In this document: positions 35,139-44,484 of the stretch, piece by piece | Layout: each line of letters begins with the position of its first letter | How positions within the stretch are numbered: the stretch's first letter is position 1 | NCBI GenBank assembly: GCA_040216555.1 | Contig: JAVJOW010000008.1 | Coordinates: 124,001 to 188,000 of the forward strand | Direction: 5' to 3' | DNA from: Arenibacter sp040216555 | GTDB lineage: Bacteria > Bacteroidota > Bacteroidia > Flavobacteriales > Flavobacteriaceae | Length of the DNA: 64,000 bases | Made by a program: the position numbers and the translations under genes | The notes under the pieces: generated by a model | Databases searched by the model: none | What the model saw: the letters and a program-made list of their open reading frames with translations, nothing else | What the model was told of the DNA's origin: nothing

Positions 35139-35986
35139 GATTTTTGGTTGTTAATAGAGCTTTCCAAGCTATTTATTTGTTCTTTTAATTTTATTACGGG
35201 GCTCATATTTTTAAACTTTGGCTCCAATTGCTCAATAGCAACAGAAGCCAGTTTTAGGGATATATAGGCCTCATGGGGTTTATTTATTTCCGATAAATAC
35301 TTCGCTTTTTTATAATACCAGAATTCCTTTCTGTTGTACTGCAGAATAAAATAATTGTATTGTTCCAAGGCTTTTTCGGTCTGCCCGGACTCTTTTAGAT
35401 AGTCCAATTTCTTAAGCTGAAGTGATAAGGTGTGCGGCCCCAGTTGGTCCAGCCCAGCTTGGATGGCCTCTAGGGCAGCCTTGTGATTTTTATGGTTTTC
35501 AGCCAGAATAATGTCACAATATTCCAATATATCCTCGGGTCGGGTGTCGGTCATAGTATGGATCACATAACTATAGGCCTCCAGGGATTTTTTGTAGGAT
35601 TGTAGCTGGAACAGTATTTGGGCCTCCAATTTTTTGGCCCTTACATCAATGCTATCCACTTCCAAATAAGAGCCAATACTTTTTAGGGCCTCGTTGTAGT
35701 CCTCGGTTAAAAAGTGTAGCTCGGCAATGCTATATTGTACAGCCTTGTCGGTATTTCCCAAAGCTTGGGACTTATGGTAATCTTCCAAGGCATCTGAGTA
35801 CTCCATGTGCTCTTGGTATAACAAGCCTCTTTCGTAGTAAAGTTCAGCATTGTTGGGATTTTCGGATATGGCTATCGTTTTTTCTGCGATGCGCATGCTT
35901 AAGTCCCCATGGGCAAACAGCTGCAGGGAAAGCGATAAAAACAGTAGTATTAATAGGGCTCTTTTAATCACGAAATGTATACCCAT
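35135..35986 (-). CDS. Exported TPR-repeat protein
   Basis: Signal-bearing protein (LLILLFLSLSLQLFAHG) made of TPR-type helical pairs; NAELYYERGLLYQEHMEYSDALEDYHKS is a clear repeat, followed by several more to about residue 230. It has no catalytic motif and presumably works as a scaffold. It overlaps the phosphatase gene by 4 bp and probably supports it or is simply co-expressed. Length 283. Confidence 0.82.
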   Translation of the reverse strand: MGIHFVIKRALLILLFLSLSLQLFAHGDLSMRIAEKTIAISENPNNAELYYERGLLYQEHMEYSDALEDYHKSQALGNTDKAVQYSIAELHFLTEDYNEALKSIGSYLEVDSIDVRAKKLEAQILFQLQSYKKSLEAYSYVIHTMTDTRPEDILEYCDIILAENHKNHKAALEAIQAGLDQLGPHTLSLQLKKLDYLKESGQTEKALEQYNYFILQYNRKEFWYYKKAKYLSEINKPHEAYISLKLASVAIEQLEPKFKNMSPVIKLKEQINSLESSINNQKS

Positions 35987-36028
35987 TATTATTAAAAAAT
36001 TCTTGAAATTTTGTAATTCACCTCACCC

Positions 36029-36108
36029 AGAACTGCAGAAAATGGCAGTTCTGACCTCTCCAAAGGAGAGGTAAATTGGAAGCCCTGTCTGACGAACAGG
36101 CAGGCCCG
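36029..36108. repeat. Cluster of three short hairpins
   Basis: AGAACTGC/GCAGTTCT (8-bp stem), ACCTCTCC/GGAGAGGT (8-bp stem, AAA loop) and a CCTGTCTGACGAACAGG hairpin follow each other within 80 bp. The third belongs to the nested GC hairpin family also inserted in modules C and D. I see nothing else in the 35,987-36,561 gap apart from AT-rich DNA in front of the AraC gene. Confidence 0.6.
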
Positions 36109-36561
36109 AGGCACAGCCGTCGGGGAATTATTCAGATTTAAAATCATTTCTCTTGGTCAACATAATTTCCTTCTTAGGTAAGTTACGCTAAAAGTTTATA
36201 TTCTTAAAATTGACACCGCTCTTGCCTCTTGCTGGAAATTTTCAATTTACTAATGAATGTATTCCCAAGCTTGGTTTAAATTCTCATTTAATGATGGAAT
36301 ATTAACATGAATCAGGGCAATATGCACCGATTATCAAACATATTGAAACAATATTATATGCATTTCTCTTTTGGGTTAATTTTTTGTTAAAACAAAAAAG
36401 GAGTCTTGGGGCAAGCATTGCGAAAGGAGTAGATTTTAATAAGCACGCTGTGTCCATTTGGCATAAAATTTCTAAAGATGTAAAGACTTTCTCTTAAATT
36501 TATAATGGCAAATATTATTCCCCCTTGTATTAAATCTCTTGGCTACTAACATTTAAATACC

Positions 36562-37422
36562 ATGCAAAACATCCCCATAAGGCAGCTTCCAGAAAGCAAT
36601 CAAGAGCCAACCTTGGTGGGCAGTTTCAGTATTAGAAGTCTCGAGGCCATCTTAGACGGGAAGGATATGGTGGAAGAGATTCATCGGCATGATTTTTTTT
36701 TAATGCTCATCCTCATAAAGGCTAAGGGCTTACATGAAATTGATTTCGTTCCCTATGAGGTAAACAATTATTCTATTTTTTTATTAAGGCCCGGTCAGGT
36801 CCACAAACTAACCCTTAAACAAGGAAGTACTGGTTTTTTGGTTCAATTTAAAACGGAATATTTCCTTTCCCACAAGGATTCCTCCAAACAGTTGCTACGG
36901 AAGGTGGGCAACCAGAACCACTATCCCTTAAATGCCAAAATATTTAAAAAGCTGGACGTCCTATTATCTTCTATATTATTAGAATATAAGGAGAAGCAGG
37001 AAGATTTTCATGAGGTCATCAAAGCCAATCTGGATATTCTATTCATTCAACTTTTAAGGCAGCGGGGAAACACCGATACGAAAAATAACTTTGCACCATA
37101 TCAGCAAGAGAAATTGGAAAAATTTTTGGAACTGGTAGAAGAGAATATTACCGAATATAGGCAAGTATCACAATATGCAGATTTATTAAGCCTAACCGTG
37201 TATCAGCTTAACGCCATAACCAAAGCATTATTAAGTAAGAATGCCTCAGAACTCATAAACGAATACATTATCCTGGAGGCCAAAAGAAATTTATTGGCCA
37301 CCTCCAATCAGGTAAGTCAAGTAGCCTATCATTTAGGGTATGAGGATGTCTCCTATTTTATCAGGTTCTTTAAAAAACACACAGGCCACACGCCCGATGC
37401 TTACAGACATAATTTTAATTAA
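36562..37422 (+). CDS. AraC-family transcriptional regulator
   Basis: One-component regulator. The N-terminal half is a cupin-like ligand domain (EIHRHDFFLMLILIKAKGLHEIDF, with YSIFLLRPGQVHKL), the C-terminal about 100 residues carry the AraC double helix-turn-helix: YADLLSLTVYQLNAITK and SQVAYHLGYEDVSYFIRFFKKHTGHTPDAY. Length 286 is normal. It precedes a small membrane protein and a CPYC flavoprotein on the same strand and probably controls them. It is the nearest free-standing DNA-binding regulator to the polysaccharide locus, but nothing ties it to the RCAG sites. Confidence 0.93.
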   Translation: MQNIPIRQLPESNQEPTLVGSFSIRSLEAILDGKDMVEEIHRHDFFLMLILIKAKGLHEIDFVPYEVNNYSIFLLRPGQVHKLTLKQGSTGFLVQFKTEYFLSHKDSSKQLLRKVGNQNHYPLNAKIFKKLDVLLSSILLEYKEKQEDFHEVIKANLDILFIQLLRQRGNTDTKNNFAPYQQEKLEKFLELVEENITEYRQVSQYADLLSLTVYQLNAITKALLSKNASELINEYIILEAKRNLLATSNQVSQVAYHLGYEDVSYFIRFFKKHTGHTPDAYRHNFN

Positions 37423-37518
37423 GTACCATCCAACTTCAGTTTTGTCCTATTATGGATTGTTCATGTGAAATTACTTTTACATCATAAAATAATTCAATGT
37501 GAAACTAAAGACATAAAC

Positions 37519-37737
37519 ATGAAAACAAAAGTAAAACTCTTGGCTTCCCTAAAGATATGGATTGCCATCTATCCCTCCATTACGGCCTTTCTTTTCCTTT
37601 TTGGCAACCAACTGGCCATTCTTCCCCTATATCTTAGAACCTTAGTGCTCACCATAGTATTGGTGCCATGGATCGTATTTGTAGGCGTGCCCTTTATAGA
37701 TACATTAATGAAGAAAATGCAAAGAAAGAATGAGTAA
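37519..37737 (+). CDS. Small two-helix membrane protein
   Basis: A 72-residue protein from ATG 37519 (MKTKVKLLASLKIW); the frame is open to 37465, but the shorter start is more natural. It has two hydrophobic segments, WIAIYPSITAFLFLFGN and TLVLTIVLVPWIVFVGVPF, and a basic tail KKMQRKNE. Similar small proteins often sit next to flavoprotein genes in Bacteroidetes; function not recognised. It ends at or near the start of the next gene, so an operon is likely. Confidence 0.72.
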   Translation: MKTKVKLLASLKIWIAIYPSITAFLFLFGNQLAILPLYLRTLVLTIVLVPWIVFVGVPFIDTLMKKMQRKNE

Positions 37738-37762
37738 ATCACAGTTTTTAAAACAAGAAACC

Positions 37763-38674
37763 ATGAAAAAGGAAGAACATTTTGACGTCATCATCATAGG
37801 TGGAAGCTATTCCGGTCTTGCAGCCGGGATGGCTTTGGGAAGGGCCCTAAAACGGGTCTTGATCATAGATAGCCATACACCCTGTAACCGGCAAACCCCC
37901 TATTCCCATAACTTCATAACCAATGATGGTAAAACCCCTGCTGAAATAGCTTCTGTGGCAAAACAGCAGGTACAGGCCTACTCTACGGTGAAATTTTTTA
38001 ACGGACTTGCCGTACTAGGCTCCGGCACCAACAATGCCTTTAAAATCCAAGTAGCCTCTGGTGAAACTTTTAGTGGGGACAACTTAATTTTCGCAACGGG
38101 AATTAAGGATATAATGCCCAATATTGACGGATTTTCGGAATGTTGGGGCATCTCCGTGTTGCATTGCCCCTATTGCCATGGCTATGAGGTAATAAATGAA
38201 ACAACCGGTATTTTGGGCAATGGGGATTATGCCTTCGAATTTGGAAAACTGATCTCCAATTGGACCCAGCAATTAAACATCTACACCAATGGCAGATCCA
38301 CATTGACTGTGGAACAAACTGCCAAACTTAAAGCTCATCATATTAACATAGTGGAAACTGAGATTGAACGATTGGAACACCAAAAAGGGCAGCTGCAAAA
38401 CATCATCTTTAAAAATGGTTCCAAGGCAGCCGTTACCGCCATTTATACCAAAACAGCCTTTGAACAGCATAGCGCTATACCAGAGGCCATGGGTTGCGAA
38501 TTGAACGAAGAAGGCTACCTAAAAACCGACGTCTATTTACAAACCAATGTTAACGGAATATATGCCTGCGGCGATAATGTGTCGCGCTTACGCACCGTAG
38601 CCAATGCTATAGCCATGGGCACGGCTGCCGGAATGATGGTGAACAAGGAGCTGGTTTTTGAAAGATTTGAATGA
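37763..38674 (+). CDS. Thioredoxin reductase-like FAD/NAD(P) oxidoreductase
   Basis: Flavoprotein of the TrxB fold. FDVIIIGGSYSGLAAGMALGRA is the FAD-binding motif, CPYCHGYE (about residue 130) holds the redox-active CxxC next to the NAD(P) domain with GILGNGDYAFEF, and GIYACGDN closes the FAD site. The Cys-Pro-Tyr-Cys-His pair differs from the CATC of standard thioredoxin reductase, so the partner may not be thioredoxin. An alternative ATG at 37730 overlaps the upstream gene by 8 bp and adds 11 residues; I prefer MKKEEHFD at 37763. Last gene of the AraC/membrane-protein group. Confidence 0.87.
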   Translation: MKKEEHFDVIIIGGSYSGLAAGMALGRALKRVLIIDSHTPCNRQTPYSHNFITNDGKTPAEIASVAKQQVQAYSTVKFFNGLAVLGSGTNNAFKIQVASGETFSGDNLIFATGIKDIMPNIDGFSECWGISVLHCPYCHGYEVINETTGILGNGDYAFEFGKLISNWTQQLNIYTNGRSTLTVEQTAKLKAHHINIVETEIERLEHQKGQLQNIIFKNGSKAAVTAIYTKTAFEQHSAIPEAMGCELNEEGYLKTDVYLQTNVNGIYACGDNVSRLRTVANAIAMGTAAGMMVNKELVFERFE

Positions 38675-38736
38675 TTTGGTGTTACTGAATTAGAACCATT
38701 TTGGACAAGGCTACCTATGGCAAGGATAATATGTGA

Positions 38737-38862
38737 ATTCAAGGGGAAATTCACGATGCTGTCATGGATATTGAATGCCCCAAATGTGATAAAATGCTTT
38801 TGATTGTGAATCTTATAGTGGATCCCAAAAAGTATTTTGATTGGAAAGCATCCAAGAAGTAG
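38737..38862 (+). pseudogene. Possible remnant of a small zinc-ribbon-like gene
   Basis: Between the oxidoreductase and miaE a frame reads IQGEIHDAVMDIECPKCDKM and continues to a stop at 38860, after an in-frame TGA at 38734 and 15 more codons upstream. The CPKC pair hints at a metal-binding knuckle. It lacks a start codon and may be decayed coding DNA or chance. Confidence 0.22.
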
Positions 38863-38952
38863 AACTAAAGTTGGTACTATTCTCCGGCTTAAACTTATCC
38901 AAAAAGAATTGGTCTGGAATAACAATGACACCCTTAACAGCACATCCTAATT

Positions 38953-39534
38953 TTACCCGTGTATGGTTTCTTCTTTTCCGTAGTTTTTTATCACCTCAGC
39001 TTCAAAATCAACAAGCTCTTGCCAGCGTTGGTCTACATCTATGTCTTGGCCGTATTTGCGGGCAAAACCAATAAAAGTGGTGTAATGGCCTGCTTCGCTG
39101 ATCATTAAATCGTGGTAGAATTTTGAAAGTTCCGAGTCTTTCAATTCTTTGGACAGCAATTTAAAGCGTTCACAGCTTCTGGCTTCAATCATAGCCGAAA
39201 ATAAGAGCCTATCTACCATAGATTGAAGTCTACTGCCACCTTTGTTCATAAACTTATAAAGCTCGTTCACATAGCTGTCCTTGCGCTCCCTGCCCAAGGT
39301 GAAACCACGCTTTTTAATGATATTGTGTACCATCTGAAAATGTTCCAGTTCTTCCTGGGCCAAAAGGAGAAGATCGGTAACTAGATCGGGGTATTCGGAA
39401 TTAAGGGTAATAATAGTAATGGCATTGGTAGCGGCCTTTTGTTCGCACCACGCATGGTCTGTTAGTATTTCTTCTATGTTCTTTTCAACAATATTTACCC
39501 AACGGGGGTCTGTTGCCAATTTTAAATGGAGCAT
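38953..39534 (-). CDS. miaE: tRNA-(ms2io6A37) hydroxylase MiaE
   Basis: Di-iron monooxygenase hydroxylating ms2i6A at tRNA position 37. Ferritin-like four-helix bundle with iron ligands in the patterns LAQEELEHFQMVH and MISEAGHYTTF, and with ARSCERF between; CEQKAATNA is the N-terminal family segment. Length 193 is typical of MiaE. It is a stand-alone gene, convergent with its left neighbour and divergent from the permease to its right. Confidence 0.93.
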   Translation of the reverse strand: MLHLKLATDPRWVNIVEKNIEEILTDHAWCEQKAATNAITIITLNSEYPDLVTDLLLLAQEELEHFQMVHNIIKKRGFTLGRERKDSYVNELYKFMNKGGSRLQSMVDRLLFSAMIEARSCERFKLLSKELKDSELSKFYHDLMISEAGHYTTFIGFARKYGQDIDVDQRWQELVDFEAEVIKNYGKEETIHG

Positions 39535-39908
39535 GAGCCAATGTTTTTGTAAAAATAGGTATTAACAATACATGAAATCATTAAATCTTAACGGCTTACA
39601 AAAGGTACTTTTTTGTGCAGCCTTATTTGTGTTAAGTAATTTTTATTATCTTCCTTGAACGCTAAAGCAGAGCATTGTATATTTCTTTTTGAAATTCCAT
39701 GCCGAACTTTTGATCAATCTGTAGCATAGGTGGAGTGTCCGCATATATCCCCATAAAGGTTGATGTGGTCCATATGTTGGCTTTCGAAATAGTGGCCCAA
39801 AATAAAGGAAACGAGGACAGTTAGGGTATTGGTGGCATGTGGGTTGGCCATCCGTTTTTTTGCCAGTAGACATAGAACAATTGAATATATAACCATAACC
39901 AACCGCGT
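39535..39908. other. Intergenic region between miaE and the permease gene
   Basis: 374 bp between divergent genes. It should hold promoters for both. I find no clear TAnnTTTG box, operator, repeat or RNA gene. Small overlapping open frames on the - strand here have no recognisable content. Confidence 0.5.
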
Positions 39909-41576
39909 ATGTCACCATCGATCCTTGCATTTTTGGCGGTCGTTCCTATCTTAACGGCGGCAGTTCTTTTGGTAGGATTTAGAACCCCGGCCAAAATAGC
40001 CATGCCCATTTCCTTTTTGGCTACGGTCGTTGTTGCCTACTTGGCCTGGGATATCGACATCATAGATATTGTGGCCTCCAGTATCCAAGGGCTGTTCATT
40101 ACTTTTGACATTCTGTATATTGTTTTTGGGGCTATTGTCCTCTTGAACCTACTTAAATATTCCACCGCACTCCGGGCGATTCGCAAAGGTTTTGCCGATA
40201 TATCGGAAGATCGCAGAGTACAGGTCGTCATCATTGCCTGGTTGTTCGGTTCCTTTATTGAAGGGGCAGCCGGGTTTGGCACGCCCGCCGCCATTGTGGC
40301 GCCACTTTTAGTGGGGATGGGATTTCCTGCATTTTGCGCGGTACTGTTGGGCATGATGGTGCAGAGTACAGCAGTATCTTTTGGCGCAGTGGGTACGCCC
40401 ATTTTGGTAGGTGTAAGCGGGGGCATCCAAAGTCCTGAATTCGCTGCCGAGCTGGCTACATCGGGACTCCAGCTTTCCGATTACATACAAATGGTTACTT
40501 CAGAAGTAGTGCTGCTGCACGGTATTACCGGAACGCTTATGCCCACTCTTATGGTCTGTATGATGACCCGCTTTTTTGGAAAAAACAAGTCCTGGAAAGA
40601 AGGGCTTCAAATATTGCCTTTTACCATTTTCGGGGGATTTGCGTTTACGGTGCCCTATGTGCTTACAGGCCTATTTTTGGGTCCGGAGTTTCCTTCCTTG
40701 CTCGGGGCATTGGTAGCTATCCCCATAGTAGTATTTGCTGCAAAACGTGGCTTCCTGGTGCCCAAGAAAACCTGGGACTTCGACAACGAAAAGAATTGGC
40801 CTTCCACTTGGTTTGGCACCTTGAACGTAAAATTTAACGACGATAAAGGAGAAAAAAGAATGTCCTTGGTCAAGGCATGGTTGCCTTATATCATAATGGC
40901 CGCCTTGTTGGTACTTTCCCGACTTCCACAACTACCCTTAAAAGGGTGGCTTGCGGATATCAAAATAGCTTGGACCGGAATTTTGGGGACTTCCATATCG
41001 GCATCCAGCAGCCCGCTCTATTTGCCCGGTACCATTTTGCTCTTGGCGGGAATCATTACCATCTGGCTTCATAAAATGAAATCTGCCAAGGTCAGGATTG
41101 CCTTTAAAGACAGCGCAAAAATGTTGTTGGGTGCAGGGTTTGTACTCATTTTCACGGTTCCCATGGTCCGCATTTATATCAATTCTGGATTAAACCCATC
41201 CGGACTGCCAGGGATGCCCATTGCCATGGCAGAATGGGTGGCCGGTAATGTGGGCGACATATACCCTATGTTCGCCCCGTCCATAGGTGCCTTGGGAGCC
41301 TTTATTGCAGGCAGCAATACAGTGAGCAACCTTATGTTTACGCTGTTCCAATATGGGGTGGCGGTAAAACTGGCGATGCCTTCTTTTGTCGTTGTAGCAC
41401 TTCAGGCAACGGGGGCGGCGGCCGGCAATATGATTGCGATCCACAACGTGGTGGCCGCTTCGGCTACCGTGGGCTTCCTTGGTAAGGAAGGCATGGTACT
41501 CAGAAAGACTATAGTGCCGACCCTATATTATTTGTTGGCCGTGGGACTTTTAGGTCTTATATTTATTTTCAAATAA
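39909..41576 (+). CDS. LctP/LldP-family lactate (probably glycolate) permease
   Basis: Inner-membrane 2-hydroxycarboxylate:proton symporter with about 13-14 membrane segments. EGAAGFGTPAAIVAPLLVGMG is the family hallmark, with further signatures LGALGAFIAGSNTVSNLMF and ATGAAAGNMIAIHNVVAA near the C-terminus. Length 555 is normal. It lies 10 nt before a GlcD-GlcF-type dehydrogenase fusion and shares an operon with a glyoxylate aminotransferase, which favours glycolate over lactate as substrate; the family transports both (LldP, GlcA). Confidence 0.93.
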   Translation: MSPSILAFLAVVPILTAAVLLVGFRTPAKIAMPISFLATVVVAYLAWDIDIIDIVASSIQGLFITFDILYIVFGAIVLLNLLKYSTALRAIRKGFADISEDRRVQVVIIAWLFGSFIEGAAGFGTPAAIVAPLLVGMGFPAFCAVLLGMMVQSTAVSFGAVGTPILVGVSGGIQSPEFAAELATSGLQLSDYIQMVTSEVVLLHGITGTLMPTLMVCMMTRFFGKNKSWKEGLQILPFTIFGGFAFTVPYVLTGLFLGPEFPSLLGALVAIPIVVFAAKRGFLVPKKTWDFDNEKNWPSTWFGTLNVKFNDDKGEKRMSLVKAWLPYIIMAALLVLSRLPQLPLKGWLADIKIAWTGILGTSISASSSPLYLPGTILLLAGIITIWLHKMKSAKVRIAFKDSAKMLLGAGFVLIFTVPMVRIYINSGLNPSGLPGMPIAMAEWVAGNVGDIYPMFAPSIGALGAFIAGSNTVSNLMFTLFQYGVAVKLAMPSFVVVALQATGAAAGNMIAIHNVVAASATVGFLGKEGMVLRKTIVPTLYYLLAVGLLGLIFIFK

Positions 41577-41586
41577 TTGCATTACT

Positions 41587-44451
41587 ATGAAAAATATATT
41601 CGATGGCTTACGGAATTCGGTCGAAGGGGAAGTGCTAACGGACAACTACTCCTTGGGCATGTACGCCACCGATGCCAGCATCTACCAGATTAGGCCTCTG
41701 GCAGTAGTTTTGCCAAAGAATGCAGAGGATGTAAAAAAAGCCATTGCAGTGGCATATGAAAACAAAATAACAATACTTCCCAGGGGAGCTGGAACCAGTC
41801 TGGCCGGGCAAACGGTTGGGGAATCCATGATATTGGATTTTTCAAAACATATGAACAGCTTGTTGGAAATAAACGAGGCGGAAAAATGGGTACGGGTACA
41901 ACCGGGGATGGTCAGGGACGACCTCAACGAAGTCCTAAAGCCCTATGGCCTGCATTTTGCCCCTGATCCCGCAACCAGCAGTAGAGCCAATGTTGGGGGA
42001 ATGGTCGGCAACAATTCTTCAGGAACCAAAAGTATTTTATACGGAAAAACTGTAGACCATGTTCTTGAAGCTTCCGTGCTTTTGGCCGATGGCACCCAAT
42101 TGCATCTAAAGAACTGTACGCCGGCAGCATATTCGGAAAAGGCCTCGCAAACGGATCGGGAAGGCGAAATTTATTCCTCCTTTAGAAAATTGATACATAC
42201 CCATTCCAAAGAGATTAAAGAACGCTTTCCCAAAGTGATGCGCAGGGTGGGCGGGTACAATTTGGATGAATTTACCTATACCGACCAATGGAACTTGGGC
42301 AAGTTGATCTGTGGCAGCGAAGGCACATTGGCAACGACCTTGGAGCTAAAACTAAATTTAACGGATCTGCCCAAGTATAAATCAGTCTGCGTCATACATT
42401 ATAAGGAAGTCCTGGAAGCCATTTCCTCCGTGGAATCCATGTTGCCCTATGCCCCTTCGGCCATTGAAATACTGGACAAGACCGTAATCGACCTCAGCCG
42501 ACAAAATTTGACTACTAAGCATCATTGCCACTTTATTGAAGGGAATCCCGGGGCCATATTGATCGTAGAATTTTACGGGGATACCCTAGATGATGTTATG
42601 GACAGACCCCATCGTATGATCGCCGAATTAAAAGGCAATGGCGTAGGATATGCCTACCCCCTATTTCCGGAGGGACAGGCATATGAAGATGTATGGATTA
42701 TCCGTAAAAAGGGATTGGGACTCATGTTGGGCATCAAGGGAAACAAAAAACCTTTGGCATTTATCGAGGATGCCGGAATACCTTCTGAACACCTAGCTGA
42801 ATATATAGCCCAGGTTTTGAAGGTTTGCGAAAAGCATGGCACAAAGGCAGCGATGTATGCCCATGCCAGCGTAGGCGTAATACACGTTCGCCCTATATTG
42901 GACCTAAGACTTGCGGAGGACATTGAGCGATTGAAGGCAATTACGGAGGATACCTTTGAACTTGTGATGAAATACAAGGGATCATGGAGCGGCGAGCATG
43001 GCGACGGTCTAGTACGAAGCGCTTATAACAAACGCTTTTTCGGAGACACTTTGTACGGGGTCTTTTTGGAAATTAAAAAACTATTCGACCCCGATAATCT
43101 GATGAACCCAGGTAAAATTGTAGAGGCAAAGTCTATAGAACACAATCTGCGCTATGGTACGGGTTATAAGGATCTGTCCGTAAAAACCGAATATCAGTAT
43201 AAGACCGAAGAAGGTTTTGCTGCCTCGGTACATATGTGCACCGGAGTTGGGGAATGCCGAAAAATACTTGGGGGAACCATGTGTCCCAGTTTTAAGGCCA
43301 CACGGGAAGAAGAACATTCCACCCGTGGTAGGGCTAATGCACTGCGATTGGCCATGTCCAATCAATTGGGGTCGGAAGGACTTGCAAGCCAACGCCTTCA
43401 TGAGGTTATGGACCTCTGCCTATCCTGTAAGGCCTGTAAATCCGAATGCCCCAGTAATGTGGATATGGCAAAAATGAAAAGCGATGCCCTACAAATGTAT
43501 TATGATGTACATGGCACCACCTTTAGGGATAAATTGATCCGCGAATCGTCAAAAGCAGCTGCCAATATCTCCGGGTGGAAGGCCGGCGTTGTGAACACCA
43601 TTCAAAAGAGCGCACTGTTCCGATCCCTATTGGAGCGTACTGCAAAATTCGACAAACGGAGGACCTTGCCCGATTTTGCCAAAGAACCATTTTATCAATG
43701 GTTCGCGAAACATGCCCATAAAACTAACAAGGGCGATAAAAAAGTGGTCCTTTTCGCCGATACCTACTTAAATTATCACGAGCCACAAATAGGCATCTCT
43801 GCCCTGCAACTTTTAAATTCCTGTGGATATGAGGTTATTTTGGCCAATGTAGGCTGCTGCCAAAGACCAAAAATTTCCCATGGATTTTTAAGGGATGCAA
43901 AAAAAGAGGGGGCCAAAACCATTGATGGCTTAAAGATATTTTTAGATCAAGGCCTAAAAGTGGTGGTCTGCGAACCTAGTTGTGCTTCAGCATTAAACGA
44001 TGACCTACCAGATTTAATTAGCAACCAGGACATAGCCGATCAATTAAAGAATGGCGTGATGATGATCGACGTTTTTCTGGCCGATGAATACGAACAAGGA
44101 CGATTGGATGTCGATTTCGAATCCATTTCAGAGGGAGTCGCCATACACGGACATTGTCATCAAAAAGCTTTGTATGGCACCAATGCTATGAAATCACTAT
44201 TAAAGAATTCCAAGAAGGTCACAGAGATTCCATCAGGTTGTTGCGGCATGGCAGGTTCCTTTGGATATGAAAAGGAGCATTACAATTTATCCAAAAAGAT
44301 TGGAGCGGAAATTCTGTTTCCGGCGGTAGAAAAACTGCAAAAAGACCATGAAATTGTGGCCTGTGGATTTAGCTGCCGCCACCAGATACAGCATTTTACA
44401 AGCACAAGGCCAATACATTTTGTCGAGGCCATTAGAGCTGTAAAAAAATAA
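41587..44451 (+). CDS. FAD-linked 2-hydroxyacid dehydrogenase fused to Fe-S subunit (GlcD-GlcF type)
   Basis: Membrane-associated oxidation of a 2-hydroxyacid, probably glycolate to glyoxylate (D-lactate possible). The N-terminal half is an FAD-binding type 4 domain: AVVLPKNAEDVKKAI, RGAGTSLAGQT, NVGGMVGNNSSGTKSILYG, then the FAD-oxidase C domain with HVRPILDL and GSWSGEHGDGLVRS. From about residue 540 come Fe-S ligands, CTGVGECRKILGGTMCPS and CLSCKACKSECPSNVD, two 4Fe-4S clusters, then two CCG domains with NVGCCQRP and SGCCGMAGSFGYEKEHY, which pass electrons to quinone. In many bacteria these are separate glcD and glcF genes; here they are one 954-residue chain. Coupled to the permease (10 nt) and followed at 33 nt by an aminotransferase. 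Confidence 0.93.
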   Translation: MKNIFDGLRNSVEGEVLTDNYSLGMYATDASIYQIRPLAVVLPKNAEDVKKAIAVAYENKITILPRGAGTSLAGQTVGESMILDFSKHMNSLLEINEAEKWVRVQPGMVRDDLNEVLKPYGLHFAPDPATSSRANVGGMVGNNSSGTKSILYGKTVDHVLEASVLLADGTQLHLKNCTPAAYSEKASQTDREGEIYSSFRKLIHTHSKEIKERFPKVMRRVGGYNLDEFTYTDQWNLGKLICGSEGTLATTLELKLNLTDLPKYKSVCVIHYKEVLEAISSVESMLPYAPSAIEILDKTVIDLSRQNLTTKHHCHFIEGNPGAILIVEFYGDTLDDVMDRPHRMIAELKGNGVGYAYPLFPEGQAYEDVWIIRKKGLGLMLGIKGNKKPLAFIEDAGIPSEHLAEYIAQVLKVCEKHGTKAAMYAHASVGVIHVRPILDLRLAEDIERLKAITEDTFELVMKYKGSWSGEHGDGLVRSAYNKRFFGDTLYGVFLEIKKLFDPDNLMNPGKIVEAKSIEHNLRYGTGYKDLSVKTEYQYKTEEGFAASVHMCTGVGECRKILGGTMCPSFKATREEEHSTRGRANALRLAMSNQLGSEGLASQRLHEVMDLCLSCKACKSECPSNVDMAKMKSDALQMYYDVHGTTFRDKLIRESSKAAANISGWKAGVVNTIQKSALFRSLLERTAKFDKRRTLPDFAKEPFYQWFAKHAHKTNKGDKKVVLFADTYLNYHEPQIGISALQLLNSCGYEVILANVGCCQRPKISHGFLRDAKKEGAKTIDGLKIFLDQGLKVVVCEPSCASALNDDLPDLISNQDIADQLKNGVMMIDVFLADEYEQGRLDVDFESISEGVAIHGHCHQKALYGTNAMKSLLKNSKKVTEIPSGCCGMAGSFGYEKEHYNLSKKIGAEILFPAVEKLQKDHEIVACGFSCRHQIQHFTSTRPIHFVEAIRAVKK

Positions 44452-44484
44452 TTAATTTTAGAAACATCCATATAAAACACGACA

